The notes beneath the pieces were generated by a model, which did not search any database, had not been told where the DNA came from, and saw only the letters and a program-made list of their open reading frames with translations. Position numbers and translations under genes: made by a program. A stretch of DNA of 34,655 bases. Origin: Limisphaerales bacterium. GTDB lineage: Bacteria; Verrucomicrobiota; Verrucomicrobiia; Limisphaerales; UBA8199. This document shows positions 16,011 through 24,165 of this stretch, piece after piece. The stretch lies in contig PLZQ01000427.1 of the NCBI GenBank assembly GCA_003152225.1, forward strand, positions 6,721-41,375, read 5' to 3'. Every line of letters begins with the position of its first letter. Positions within the stretch are counted from its first letter, which is position 1.

Positions 16011-16045
16011 GACTTTAGACTTTAGACTTTAGGCTTTAGACCTTA
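16011..16045. repeat. 7-bp tandem repeat upstream of murJ
   Basis: There are five units: gacttta three times, then ggcttta and gacctta (16011-16045). They end 13 bases before the murJ ATG. The unit contains a TTTAGAC core on the plus strand. Its position makes it part of the murJ leader or promoter region, so copy number could affect expression. Confidence 0.8.
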
Positions 16046-16058
16046 GCTTCCGCGCCCG

Positions 16059-17627
16059 ATGTCTCAGATGTTGAAGTCCTCCGGGGCGATGGCCGCCGCG
16101 ACGTTGACCAGCCGGGTGCTGGGCATGGTGCGCGAGATGGTCTATGCGGCGTTCATGGGCAACAAGTGGGTGGCCAGCGCCTTCACCCTGGCTTTCCAGG
16201 TGCCCAACCTCTTCCGCCGCCTGCTGGGCGAAGGCGCGCTTACCGCTGCCTTTATCCCCATCTTCAAACAGAAGGAGGTCAAGGAGGGCGAAGCCGAAAT
16301 GTGGCGCTCCGCCAATGCCGTGATTTCCGGACTGGTCGTCGCCGCCGGGGCGGTGACGGTGCTGGCGGTGCTGGGCATCTCGCTTGCACTGGCCGTCGGG
16401 CGGTTCGAGGACGAGACGCGGCTGATGCTTCAGTTGTTGCGCCTGATGTTCCCCTACATGCTGCTGGTATGCCTGGCGGCCGTGTTCATCGGCATGGCCA
16501 ACGCCCGTGGCCACTTCTTCGTGCCGGCGCTCGGGTCGGTGCTCCTGAACGTGATCATGATCGCCAGCGTGCTGCTGCTCGCCCCACACATGGGCCGGAC
16601 GTTGCAGCAACAGATCTTCGCCCTGGCCATCGGCGTGGTGGTGGCTGGCATAGCCCAGGCATTCTTCCAGTTACCGACGCTCTCCCGCGAGGGCTACCGC
16701 TACCAGTGGGTTTCCCCCTGGCGAGACCCGACCGTCCGCGAAGTCGTGCGCAAGATGCTGCCCGGCTCGATAGGCGTCGCCGCCTTCCAGATCAACGTGC
16801 TCGCCACCTACTGCTTTTCGTTTTGGTTCGACCCGACCATCGTATCCACCTTCAACTATTCGGTGCGGCTGATGGAACTGCCTCAAGGCATGTTCGGCAT
16901 CTCGCTCGCCACCTATCTGCTGCCGACGCTCACCGGCCTGGCGGCAGCCAAGAAGCTCCCCGAATTCCGTCAGACGCTCGGCCAGGGGTTGGGCTACCTG
17001 GCGTTCACGAACCTGGCCGCCGCGGCCATCGCGCTCTCGCTGGCTGTGCCGATTGTGCGGCTCATCTTTGAGCGCGGCAGATTCGATGCCGGTGCCACCC
17101 AGCGGGTGGCGCTGTCGCTGGCCTGCCTGGCGCCGGGCTTATTGATGTTCTCGATGAACAACATAGTGGCGCGGGCATTCTACGCGCTGGATGACATCAA
17201 GACGCCGATGAAGATCAGCCTCCTCTGTCTCGGTCTGAACCTGGGGTTTGCCTATTGGCTGATCCATCCCTACCGGGAAGCCGGCCTGGCGGTGGCTAAC
17301 ACCTTGAGCGCGTCCTTGAATTTGGCGCTGCTGGTGTACGCCTTGCGCCGCAAGCTCTCACGCCTCGGCCTGACGAGCCTGGTCAACACGCTGTTAGTGC
17401 TGGTGCCAGATGCCATCCTGACGGGAGTGGTGGCTGCCGCCCTCGCTTGGCTCTGGGACAAGCAACTCGGTCATGCCGCGCTGATGCTCAAAGTCGGGAT
17501 GGTATTCGTGCCAGGGTGCATCGCCGCGTTGGTCTATTGGCTGGTGGCGCTTTGGCTGAACGTACCTGCCGCCCGGGAGATGTTGGATTTGGTCCTGGAA
17601 CGGTTCCGGAAGGCGGCCAAGGGCTAA
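16059..17627 (+). CDS. murJ: Lipid II flippase MurJ
   Basis: This 522-residue protein has about 14 transmembrane helices. It belongs to the MurJ (MviN) branch of the MOP exporters, which flips the peptidoglycan precursor lipid II across the inner membrane. The N-terminal signature is clear: SGAMAAATLTSRVLGMVREM, then FQVPNLFRRLLGEGALTAAF and IPIFKQKE. Further typical segments are LPGSIGVAAFQINVLATYCF, LMELPQGMFGISLATYLLPT, LERGRFD-type IFERGRFDAGAT, and the MNNIVARAFYALDDIKTPMK segment. The ATG at 16059 lies just before SQMLKSSG, the family's normal beginning. No Shine-Dalgarno sequence is seen. It converges with the GT2 gene, with only 9 bases between stops. Confidence 0.97.
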   Translation: MSQMLKSSGAMAAATLTSRVLGMVREMVYAAFMGNKWVASAFTLAFQVPNLFRRLLGEGALTAAFIPIFKQKEVKEGEAEMWRSANAVISGLVVAAGAVTVLAVLGISLALAVGRFEDETRLMLQLLRLMFPYMLLVCLAAVFIGMANARGHFFVPALGSVLLNVIMIASVLLLAPHMGRTLQQQIFALAIGVVVAGIAQAFFQLPTLSREGYRYQWVSPWRDPTVREVVRKMLPGSIGVAAFQINVLATYCFSFWFDPTIVSTFNYSVRLMELPQGMFGISLATYLLPTLTGLAAAKKLPEFRQTLGQGLGYLAFTNLAAAAIALSLAVPIVRLIFERGRFDAGATQRVALSLACLAPGLLMFSMNNIVARAFYALDDIKTPMKISLLCLGLNLGFAYWLIHPYREAGLAVANTLSASLNLALLVYALRRKLSRLGLTSLVNTLLVLVPDAILTGVVAAALAWLWDKQLGHAALMLKVGMVFVPGCIAALVYWLVALWLNVPAAREMLDLVLERFRKAAKG

Positions 17628-17636
17628 TCGAAGGAT

Positions 17637-18425
17637 TCAATAGTGACCGCGGGAAGAGATCCGCTCCCGGGCGCCCCGGAGTTTCGCGCGGAGGATCGCT
17701 CGCACCCGTCCGAAGGTGGAGGCAGAATACTCGATGTTGGCGCTCTCGGCGGTGCGACGGTTCATGCTCAGCACCTTGTCTATGTTATGGACTGTGGTCA
17801 AGGCGCCGATCTGCTCCATGAAGATGCCGTCGGCATGTAGAGCATCGCGCTTATCCTCGGAGTGATATTGGGTGGTCTTGTAGGCGTCGCGGAATCTGCC
17901 CAGGATTCTGGCGGTATGGCAGAACTGGAGGTAGTCGACCTGGCAATCGAGCTTCCGGCCCTTGCAGGAGCGCCCGCCGGGCCGGTCGGCGACGCGGCGC
18001 CCAATGATTTGGGTGTCGCCGTTGGGATCCACCAGGCCGATGTCCTGGGAAGCATACATGGCCTGCGGGGCGCGGTCGTGCTGCTGGTAGAAGTTCCAAT
18101 AGGTCTCGAAGGCTTCCGGGTAGAGGAGGTCATCGTCGCAAAGGTACATCACCAGCTCTCCGCTAAGGAGATTGGAATTCAGAATCTTATTGCAGCACCA
18201 AGCGGCCATGTTTGTGGTTTTGGCCATGGCGGGCGTTTCGCCAGAAGGAACGATCCTGAAGCGAGAGTCATTAAGGTAACCGAAAAAGCCTTGGTTGAGC
18301 AGGATGCCGCTATCCACAAGTACCCCTTCCCAGTCCTTGTGTGTTTGGCTCAGCACCCCCTCTACCGCCTCCTTTACGGACCGGGGTTTGTTGTGAGAAA
18401 TTACGATAATGCTTACGTCTGGCAT
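17637..18425 (-). CDS. GT2 family glycosyltransferase
   Basis: The ATG at 18425 gives 262 residues (MPDVSIIVISHNKPRSVKEA). The long upstream extension of the frame is GC-rich shadow sequence. The GT-A fold shows VSIIVISHNKP, VEGVLSQTHKDWEGVLVDSG, and the metal-binding acids in MYLCDDDLLYPEAFETYW. The middle has an unusual cysteine-containing region (AAWCCNKILNSNLLSGELVM; GRSCKGRKLDCQVDYLQFC). The C-terminus is basic (RVRAILRAKLRGARERIS) and may touch the membrane. It is the last gene of the six-gene minus-strand sugar operon. It probably transfers the sugar made by its neighbours, or one next to it, onto a surface glycan. Donor and acceptor are unknown. Confidence 0.85.
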   Translation of the reverse strand: MPDVSIIVISHNKPRSVKEAVEGVLSQTHKDWEGVLVDSGILLNQGFFGYLNDSRFRIVPSGETPAMAKTTNMAAWCCNKILNSNLLSGELVMYLCDDDLLYPEAFETYWNFYQQHDRAPQAMYASQDIGLVDPNGDTQIIGRRVADRPGGRSCKGRKLDCQVDYLQFCHTARILGRFRDAYKTTQYHSEDKRDALHADGIFMEQIGALTTVHNIDKVLSMNRRTAESANIEYSASTFGRVRAILRAKLRGARERISSRGHY

Positions 18426-18504
18426 TCGCGAACATGCGTGTCGCCGCAGAGCGACGGTTCCCACCAACAGAGGAGGAGGCCAGACGTGCGCACGGGGGCC
18501 AGAG

Positions 18505-20049
18505 TCATCTGCTGTTTTCCGGGGGCGAATCGCCCAGCAGTTTCCGCCGCAAACGAATTCGCGACATCGCCTCAACATTCTTCCGCTCATCTACGCCGAA
18601 TTTTCTCTCGACAAGATTGAGATAGGCAGCGCGTGTGTAGTACTTGCGCCACGCCTCATCTCGAAAGCCAAGAACCTCCGCCGCTGTGCAGTGCTTCGTG
18701 CGCAGCGGCTGGCTCTCGTACGAAAGGAAGGCATAACCCGCATACGAATCCGGCAGCGTCCAGCCGTTGGCTTTCGTGGTGTTGTAAAGGGGGCTGCCAG
18801 GGAGTGCCTGGCAGGGGTACATATTCGCCATCTCTGTGTTTAACTCCAGCGCAAGATCCAGGGTCAATTGCATGGTTTGCAGGGTGTCATCGGGAAAGCC
18901 AAAGATATAATTGGCGCCGATATTGATCCCAGAATCCCGGATAGTCTTTACCACTTGCCGGATGTTAACCTCCTCGAAAGAGCCTTTGGAGACCTCGCGG
19001 CGGATGACCTGACTGGCGGCTTCGATGCCCAGCGCGAGCCAACCTATCCCTGCACGCTTGAACAAGTCGAGATACGCTGGTCGGACGGTGTCAATTCGAG
19101 AGTAGGACCACATCCGAAATCCGTAATTGCGCTCGTGGAGCGTGTGGAGCAGCGGCTCGTAGTAGTTCTTGTTCAAAAAGAACATCTCATCGGCGATCCG
19201 GATGGTTTTCACGCCCAGCTTGGCCAACTTGTCAAATTCCCCCGCGATGAAGCCCGGCGACCAGAACCGCATGTTCGGCGACGCATTGGAAACGACTCCG
19301 GAGGTGTTGTCCACGCGGTTCACGATGTTGATCATGCAGAAGTCGCACTTGAATTTGCAGCCCAACGAAGTGTAAATGGCAGCGAAGGGAGTGCGTTTGC
19401 CGTGGTCGTATTCGGCGTGCCAGAAGTGGGCGCGGTATAGGTCGAGCGGCCGCTCGCGATACGGCAGCAGGTCCCACGCATAGCCGGGCAGGTCCACGTC
19501 CATTTGCTCCTGGGGCACCACACGCTCCGGTGGGTTGAGCACGGGGACGCCGTCTCGCTTGTAACCGATGCCCTTGACCTTGGCGAGGTCCCCGCGCAGA
19601 TCGGTTCGCAGCAGATTGTGCAACGCATACACCCCTTCGTTGAGCAGCACGAGGTCAACGCAGTCCAGCGCAAGCACTTCGCCAGGCAGCGCGCTGGTGT
19701 GGGAGCCGACAAAACAGATGGGGTAGTCGGGGTGCTGCTGCTTGAGCGCCCGGCACAGGGCGGTGGCGCCGATCATATTGGTCGTGCCGGAGTTCGGATT
19801 CTGGCCGTAAACGACCAGGCAGACCAGGCGAGGATTGGCTTCCGCGATGCGTTTGACGGAAGCTTCGACGCTTAGGCGCTCGGCGGTGCAGTCTAGCAGA
19901 CCTACGCCGAAGCCCTTGGCGCGGCAGCTTTGGGCCAGCAGGAGCGCCCAGGTGGGCGGTTCGATAGCGGAGAAATCCTTGCTCAAAGCCTGATACGCCT
20001 GAAACGACGAATCAGGGCATACGAAGAGGATGTCAAGTTGCCGATTCAT
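18505..20049 (-). CDS. B12-binding-domain radical SAM protein
   Basis: This 514-residue protein has an N-terminal cobalamin-binding-like Rossmann domain (residues 5-150: LDILFVCPDSSFQAYQALS, AKGFGVGLLDCTAERLS, ICFVGSHTSALPGEVLAL). The radical SAM core follows with CxxxCxxC at C231, C235 and C238 (TSLGCKFKCDFCMIN). Later core strands are IRIADEMFFLNKNYYEPLLH, LALGIEAASQVIRREVSKG and GANYIFGFPDDT. I see no DxHxxG base-off B12 motif; class B radical SAM methylases often lack it. Such enzymes methylate unreactive carbons or do other radical chemistry on sugars, lipids or natural products. It lies 18 bases downstream of the ColD-like gene in the sugar operon, so a sugar or glycolipid substrate is the natural guess. 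Confidence 0.88.
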   Translation of the reverse strand: MNRQLDILFVCPDSSFQAYQALSKDFSAIEPPTWALLLAQSCRAKGFGVGLLDCTAERLSVEASVKRIAEANPRLVCLVVYGQNPNSGTTNMIGATALCRALKQQHPDYPICFVGSHTSALPGEVLALDCVDLVLLNEGVYALHNLLRTDLRGDLAKVKGIGYKRDGVPVLNPPERVVPQEQMDVDLPGYAWDLLPYRERPLDLYRAHFWHAEYDHGKRTPFAAIYTSLGCKFKCDFCMINIVNRVDNTSGVVSNASPNMRFWSPGFIAGEFDKLAKLGVKTIRIADEMFFLNKNYYEPLLHTLHERNYGFRMWSYSRIDTVRPAYLDLFKRAGIGWLALGIEAASQVIRREVSKGSFEEVNIRQVVKTIRDSGINIGANYIFGFPDDTLQTMQLTLDLALELNTEMANMYPCQALPGSPLYNTTKANGWTLPDSYAGYAFLSYESQPLRTKHCTAAEVLGFRDEAWRKYYTRAAYLNLVERKFGVDERKNVEAMSRIRLRRKLLGDSPPENSR

Positions 20050-20067
20050 GCGATGCCCACAGTTGCT

Positions 20068-21270
20068 TTACCTAAGCTGATTGAGCATGGCGCACAAGGC
20101 TAATATCTTGCCCCGTTCCAGCTCCGGGTAGTTGCCAATATAATAGCCGTAGAAGTGCACGTGGTCCACCTCGGGATAATTCTCAAAAGCGTGGTCGCCG
20201 AGCAGCTTGCGAACGTAGGGCTGGCGGAGTTGGTTGCCCCCGCCCGAGGTGCCGCGCCGGAACTCGACTTTAGCCGCGCGCAGCCGTTGCTCCAGCTTGT
20301 CGCGAAAAGCCGAGTCCGGGCGCTTGAGGATGAGTGTGAACGCGTAATTGCAGCTTCCGGCGACCTCGAAGTCCGTGCGGTATATCTCCGGGTCGATGTT
20401 GTCCAGAAACAGCCGCAGGTTGGCGCGGCGCCGCTCGTTGTTCTGATCCAGGCGCTTGAGCTGTGACCGACCCAGCACGGCGTTGATCTCCGTGCTGCGG
20501 ACGTTGTATGCGGGAAAGGCGAAGATGAAATCAGGATTCAGGTCGGGGAATTTGTCGCAATAGCCCCGCTTGAGTTGGGCCGAGTCGGACTCCCGTACCA
20601 TGCCATGCGAGCGGAGCATGCGCAGGGTTTCATAGAGGTCGGGATTATCGGTCGAGATCATGCCGCCCTCGATCGTGGTCATGTGGTGGGCATAGTAAAA
20701 CGAGAAGTTGGACATGAGTCCGAAGGTGCCCAGCTTGCGCTCGTTAAAGGTCGCGCCGTGCGACTCGCAGACATCCTCAATGAGCGGGATATTGCGTGCC
20801 TTTAATTCGTCCAGCAGCCGCTGCGTCAGGGCGTTGTAACCCAGAACATGTGTGAGAAAGACCGCTCGGGTCTGCGGTGTCAGTCGGCTAATCACCTGTT
20901 GGTCGTCTATGCCGAGGGTGCGGGGGTTGATGTCCACGAACACCGGCTTGAAGCTGCACTGGATAACGGAAGCGATGTCAGAAACCCAGGTGAGTGTAGG
21001 GACAATGACCTCACCCGGACCAAAGGTCTCGCGCAGGGCCGTCATCGTCAGTAGGTTGGCGGAGGCGCCGGAGTTGACAAAGACGCTGTATTTGACGCCC
21101 AGCCAGGCCGACCATTCCTGCTCGAATAACCGCACTTGGCGGGATTGGGTAAGCATCGGGCTCTCCTGGCGGAGATACTCGATGAGGGAGTCCAAATCGG
21201 CGCGGGTAATGTTGTTCTGCATCAGCGGCCAGCCGAGGTCGATCGCAGGCGACCCAGAAAAGGTGTTCAT
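20068..21270 (-). CDS. ColD-like PLP-dependent NDP-4-keto-6-deoxysugar 3-dehydratase
   Basis: This 400-residue protein has the DegT/DnrJ/EryC1 aminotransferase fold: FVNSGASANLLTMTALRETF, the cofactor-stacking VPTLTWVSDIASVI, IEDVCESHGATFNERKLGTF. Where aminotransferases have SFxxxK, this protein reads SFYYAHHMTTIEGG, with H195 at the lysine position. That substitution defines ColD (GDP-4-keto-6-deoxymannose 3-dehydratase, His188), and E1-type 3-dehydrases carry it too. The stretches PAYNVRSTEINAVLGRSQLK and GYYIGNYPEL also follow ColD; the E1-type iron-sulfur cysteines are not evident. The expected reaction is removal of the C3 hydroxyl from a 4-keto-6-deoxysugar with PLP/PMP and glutamate, giving a 3,6-dideoxysugar. 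The nucleotide (GDP or CDP) is uncertain. It sits in the operon between the TylF-type methyltransferase and the radical SAM gene. Confidence 0.88.
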   Translation of the reverse strand: MNTFSGSPAIDLGWPLMQNNITRADLDSLIEYLRQESPMLTQSRQVRLFEQEWSAWLGVKYSVFVNSGASANLLTMTALRETFGPGEVIVPTLTWVSDIASVIQCSFKPVFVDINPRTLGIDDQQVISRLTPQTRAVFLTHVLGYNALTQRLLDELKARNIPLIEDVCESHGATFNERKLGTFGLMSNFSFYYAHHMTTIEGGMISTDNPDLYETLRMLRSHGMVRESDSAQLKRGYCDKFPDLNPDFIFAFPAYNVRSTEINAVLGRSQLKRLDQNNERRRANLRLFLDNIDPEIYRTDFEVAGSCNYAFTLILKRPDSAFRDKLEQRLRAAKVEFRRGTSGGGNQLRQPYVRKLLGDHAFENYPEVDHVHFYGYYIGNYPELERGKILALCAMLNQLR

Positions 21271-21292
21271 TGAATTAAGTGGCCGGGATTAA

Positions 21293-22081
21293 TCAGCCGA
21301 GTGGTCCATCAACAACGATGTAGGAAGTGCGAGCGCTAGGTCCGAAGCGGCGGATTGAGAACCTGCTCAGCCCCAACACTTCCTTCAATGCGACGGTCTC
21401 CCCAGGGCATACCTGCTCGTTGAGTTCGTCGAAACCAACCACGCTTCCTTGAGTCAGGTGGTCGCGAATGCTCGACAGACAGTCACGCGTCGGCTGGTAG
21501 ATATCCAGATCAAAGTAGGCCAGGGCGATGATCGTTTGGGGGTTTCGCTCCAGATATTCCCGGATAGTAACTGATGCGTCGCCCTGGACGATCTCATGTT
21601 TCTTGATGTGCGCCAGCGGACTTTCCTGCTCTTGGAGTTCGAGCACCTGCGCCATAAAGCGGGCATAGCCCGGGGTGGTCGAATACATCCCCTGGCTCAG
21701 AGCGCCATCCTGGCCTGAAATCTGGGGAAACCCTTCGAATGTATCAAAGCCCACCACCTTGCGCAGCCGGTTGAAAGGCTCGTAGATCCCACGAAGCGAG
21801 GTAAGCAGGGACAGGTTCTGTCCCCAACGGCACCCAAACTCAACAACGATTCCCTGGATCGGCAGGATTTGGCGATACAGATGATCCATGAACAATACTC
21901 GGCCCAGAGTTTGCGGGGCTAGAAACATGCCCAGATTCAGGAAGAATTCGCTATCCGGTATGGGCCATTGGCGGAACAGCTCCAAAAGTTTCTTGCGGCG
22001 GTCCGTTTGGGTGGCATCACCCCAAGTGATGATTTGCGACGGCTGGTTTGGCTGGCTGGTCTTCTGGTTCATAGATTCCAT
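21293..22081 (-). CDS. TylF/MycF-type SAM-dependent methyltransferase
   Basis: The ATG at 22081 (MESMNQKT) gives 262 residues and follows the transketolase gene by 19 bases. A further upstream start would overlap that gene and read as shadow. The SAM-binding part is GIVVEFGCRWGQNLSLLTSL with VVGFDTFEGFPQISGQDGAL. The metal-site segment is ALAYFDLDIYQPTRDCLSSI, then LTQGSVVGFDELNE. The FDTFEGFP and YFDLDxYxPT patterns are those of TylF/MycF sugar O-methyltransferases and their relatives, which methylate sugar hydroxyls with Mg2+. In this operon it probably O-methylates the deoxysugar or glycan. GAGG lies 7 bases before the ATG, one of the few possible ribosome binding sites in the window. Confidence 0.82.
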   Translation of the reverse strand: MESMNQKTSQPNQPSQIITWGDATQTDRRKKLLELFRQWPIPDSEFFLNLGMFLAPQTLGRVLFMDHLYRQILPIQGIVVEFGCRWGQNLSLLTSLRGIYEPFNRLRKVVGFDTFEGFPQISGQDGALSQGMYSTTPGYARFMAQVLELQEQESPLAHIKKHEIVQGDASVTIREYLERNPQTIIALAYFDLDIYQPTRDCLSSIRDHLTQGSVVGFDELNEQVCPGETVALKEVLGLSRFSIRRFGPSARTSYIVVDGPLG

Positions 22082-22100
22082 AACGCGAGGCCTCAACCAG

Positions 22101-23084
22101 TCACGGCAGGTTTCTTTCCGGACTAGCGAGCGCCTTGCCTGGTGCGCTCTCGGGAACGCCCGGCTCGGCTGGATGGCAAACCCTCCGGCACATGTCGGCA
22201 ATTGCACGGCTGTCGAGGCCTAACCGCTCGCGCATTTCGTTAATGGTGGGATTGCCGAGCACCAAGGCATGCGGGGGGCCCATGCGGACGACGCGAGGTC
22301 CGCTCTGCCGGGGGGCTCGCCAAGCGCTCACAGCAGCGGCCAAGCCGCCCACCGGCAGATGCTCCTCGACCACGACAATCGTGTGGGTGCGTTCACTTAA
22401 GGAATCCAGCAAGCTGGTATCCAGTGGCTGCAGAGTGTGGAACTGGTAAACAGCAGGGGTCACTCCCTCCGGCTTCAGGGAATCAACCGCGTCGAGCACG
22501 ACCGAAGCAATCTGCCCGGTGCAGACTACCGTGACGCCATCTCCATCGCGTAGCTTGCGGCCGCGGCCGAGGATTACGGGGGCTGCAGCGCAGTAGGCCG
22601 GTTCGCCATACTTGCCGATACGGAAATAGGATGGCCCATCGAGATTAAGCAATTGCGGCAGGAGTTGCGTCACTTCGTTCGGGTCTCCCGGCGCGACGAC
22701 AGTCATGTCGGGTACCAGCGACATCAGCCCCAAGTCCTCACCAGCGTGGTGTGTGACGCCGCTGCTAGCGTAGGTGTAGCCCCCGCCAGCGCCCACCACC
22801 ACCACCGGCAGACCACCATAGCCCAGATTGACGCGGATTTGCTCAAAGGGCCTGCCGGTGGCAAACGAAGCGATCGAGTAAATTATGGGCCGCCAGCCTT
22901 CGAGGGCCAGACCCGCGGCAGCGCATACCAGTTGGGCCTCCGCGACGCCCACGTTAACGTAGCGAGGTCCAAAGCGGGCTTGAAAGGCGTCGAATGTGCC
23001 GAAACCCAAGTCACCAGTGAGAAAGATGACTCGCGGGTCGGCTTCGGCCGCACGCAGCAAGGACTCGGCGAAAGCTTTACGCAT
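22101..23084 (-). CDS. Transketolase, C-terminal subunit (pyrimidine-binding and C-terminal domains)
   Basis: This 327-residue protein starts at the ATG at 23084 (MRKAFAESLLRAAEADPRVI), inside the last codons of the N-terminal subunit, giving an 8-base overlap. The frame upstream is only that gene's shadow. It has the Pyr-domain features of transketolases: FLTGDLGFGT, the cofactor-activating Glu in VNVGVAEAQLVCAAAGLALE, SGVTHHAGEDLGLMSLVPDM, and a C-terminal domain with HTLQPLDTSLL and TIVVVEEHLPVGGLAAAVS. Together with the next gene it would form an alpha2beta2-type enzyme using thiamine diphosphate to move a two-carbon ketol unit. Housekeeping transketolase is usually one chain near 660 residues. 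This split form inside a sugar operon points to a dedicated role. Confidence 0.92.
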   Translation of the reverse strand: MRKAFAESLLRAAEADPRVIFLTGDLGFGTFDAFQARFGPRYVNVGVAEAQLVCAAAGLALEGWRPIIYSIASFATGRPFEQIRVNLGYGGLPVVVVGAGGGYTYASSGVTHHAGEDLGLMSLVPDMTVVAPGDPNEVTQLLPQLLNLDGPSYFRIGKYGEPAYCAAAPVILGRGRKLRDGDGVTVVCTGQIASVVLDAVDSLKPEGVTPAVYQFHTLQPLDTSLLDSLSERTHTIVVVEEHLPVGGLAAAVSAWRAPRQSGPRVVRMGPPHALVLGNPTINEMRERLGLDSRAIADMCRRVCHPAEPGVPESAPGKALASPERNLP

Positions 23085-23955
23085 GCGACAGTTGCTTGTG
23101 CAAAGGTGGTTGGCCCAACTTGGATAAGGCACGTTGCAGGTCGTCGGGCGACGGCGTGCGATAGTGCCACAGAATCTGGTCTTCCATGAAATCCACCCCG
23201 CTGCCCCCGCGGGTTCGCGCGATAAGCGCGCTGGGGCGGCCCTCCTCGAACGGCACCTCGGCGAGCGCGGTCGTAATTTCCGTCATGCTGTTGCCGTTGA
23301 TAGTGCGGGCGGACCAGCCGAAGGCGCGGAATTTTTCCTCCAACGAAGTATATCCCATCAGCGCATCGCTGCGGCCGACGGCCTGAAGCCCGTTGTTGTC
23401 AACGATCGCGAGCAGGCGGTCGAGACGTTGGGCCGCGGCGAACATGGCTGATTCCCACACGCTGCCTTCGTTGCACTCTCCGTCGCTCATGAGGACCACG
23501 GCGTGCGCCTTGTTACCATCCAAGCGCAGCCCGTACAAGGCGCCGGCAGCGATCCCTAACCCCTGGCCAAGGCTGCCGGAACTGGTTTCGAGAATGGGCA
23601 GCGCGCGGCGACACGCGTGGTTGGGTAGCGCGGAGCCGGTTTTCGCGTAGCTTGACAACGATTCCACCGGTAGAAAACCCCGATCGGCCAACACCGCGTA
23701 GAGCGCCGTGCAGGCGTGGCCTTTGCTGAAGTAAAACCGATCGCGGTCAGGATCGCGCGGCTCCTCTGGCGAGACGTTCAACCAACCGTTATAGAGGGCC
23801 ACGACCAGATCGGTGCAGCTCATGGCCGAACTCAGATGCCCTTCCCGCCCGTCAAAGGCCATTTGCACACAAGTGGCGCGGATCTGCCGCGCCTTTTCCT
23901 CCATTTGGGCGATGCTGCTCGTGAACCGTTTCTGTGAGCCTTTGTGATGAGACAT
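23077..23955 (-). CDS. Transketolase, N-terminal subunit (thiamine diphosphate-binding domain)
   Basis: This 292-residue protein carries the TPP-phosphate-binding domain: ATCVQMAFDGREGHLSSAMS (His40), FYFSKGHACTALYAVLADRG (His80), ETSSGSLGQGLGIAAGALYG, and the Mg-TPP motif SDGECNEGSVWESAMFAAAQ (157-176) ending LLAIVDNNGLQ. All expected cofactor contacts are present, so the split enzyme should be active. It is the first gene after a predicted promoter at 24056-24083 and leads the six-gene unit. TAAAGCAA lies 5 bases before the ATG in place of a Shine-Dalgarno sequence. The natural partner is the overlapping C-terminal subunit. Confidence 0.93.
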   Translation of the reverse strand: MSHHKGSQKRFTSSIAQMEEKARQIRATCVQMAFDGREGHLSSAMSCTDLVVALYNGWLNVSPEEPRDPDRDRFYFSKGHACTALYAVLADRGFLPVESLSSYAKTGSALPNHACRRALPILETSSGSLGQGLGIAAGALYGLRLDGNKAHAVVLMSDGECNEGSVWESAMFAAAQRLDRLLAIVDNNGLQAVGRSDALMGYTSLEEKFRAFGWSARTINGNSMTEITTALAEVPFEEGRPSALIARTRGGSGVDFMEDQILWHYRTPSPDDLQRALSKLGQPPLHKQLSHA

Positions 23956-24055
23956 TCGGTTGCTTTAAAGTTGAGACGTCGCACCGGCTGAGACGCTGTG
24001 GACTAACGGCTGTGCAAGTAAGAAGATGCGGTGTTGCGATTTACTTATCTGCAAA

Positions 24056-24083
24056 AGTGTATCAGGCATATAAACGGCGTCAA
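24056..24083 (-). promoter_or_regulatory. Predicted sigma70 promoter of the split-transketolase sugar operon
   Basis: On the minus strand TTGACG (24083-24078) and TACACT (24061-24056) are separated by 16 bases. They match consensus at 5 and 4 of 6 positions. It lies in the 210-base gap (23956-24165) between the GHMP kinase stop and the transketolase start and predicts a leader of about 90 bases. It would let the six downstream genes be expressed apart from the NUDIX-GHMP pair. Confidence 0.5.
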
Positions 24084-24165
24084 GCGCCCGAGATGCACCG
24101 TGAGATTTGCGGAGTGGTATGCGCATGAACGCAAGACGGTTCAGTGATACTGCACACCCTCGCAT

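Noticed and set aside
15888-16045. Short repeats considered as a CRISPR array
   Set aside because: The units are 7 and 11 bp with no spacers and no cas genes.
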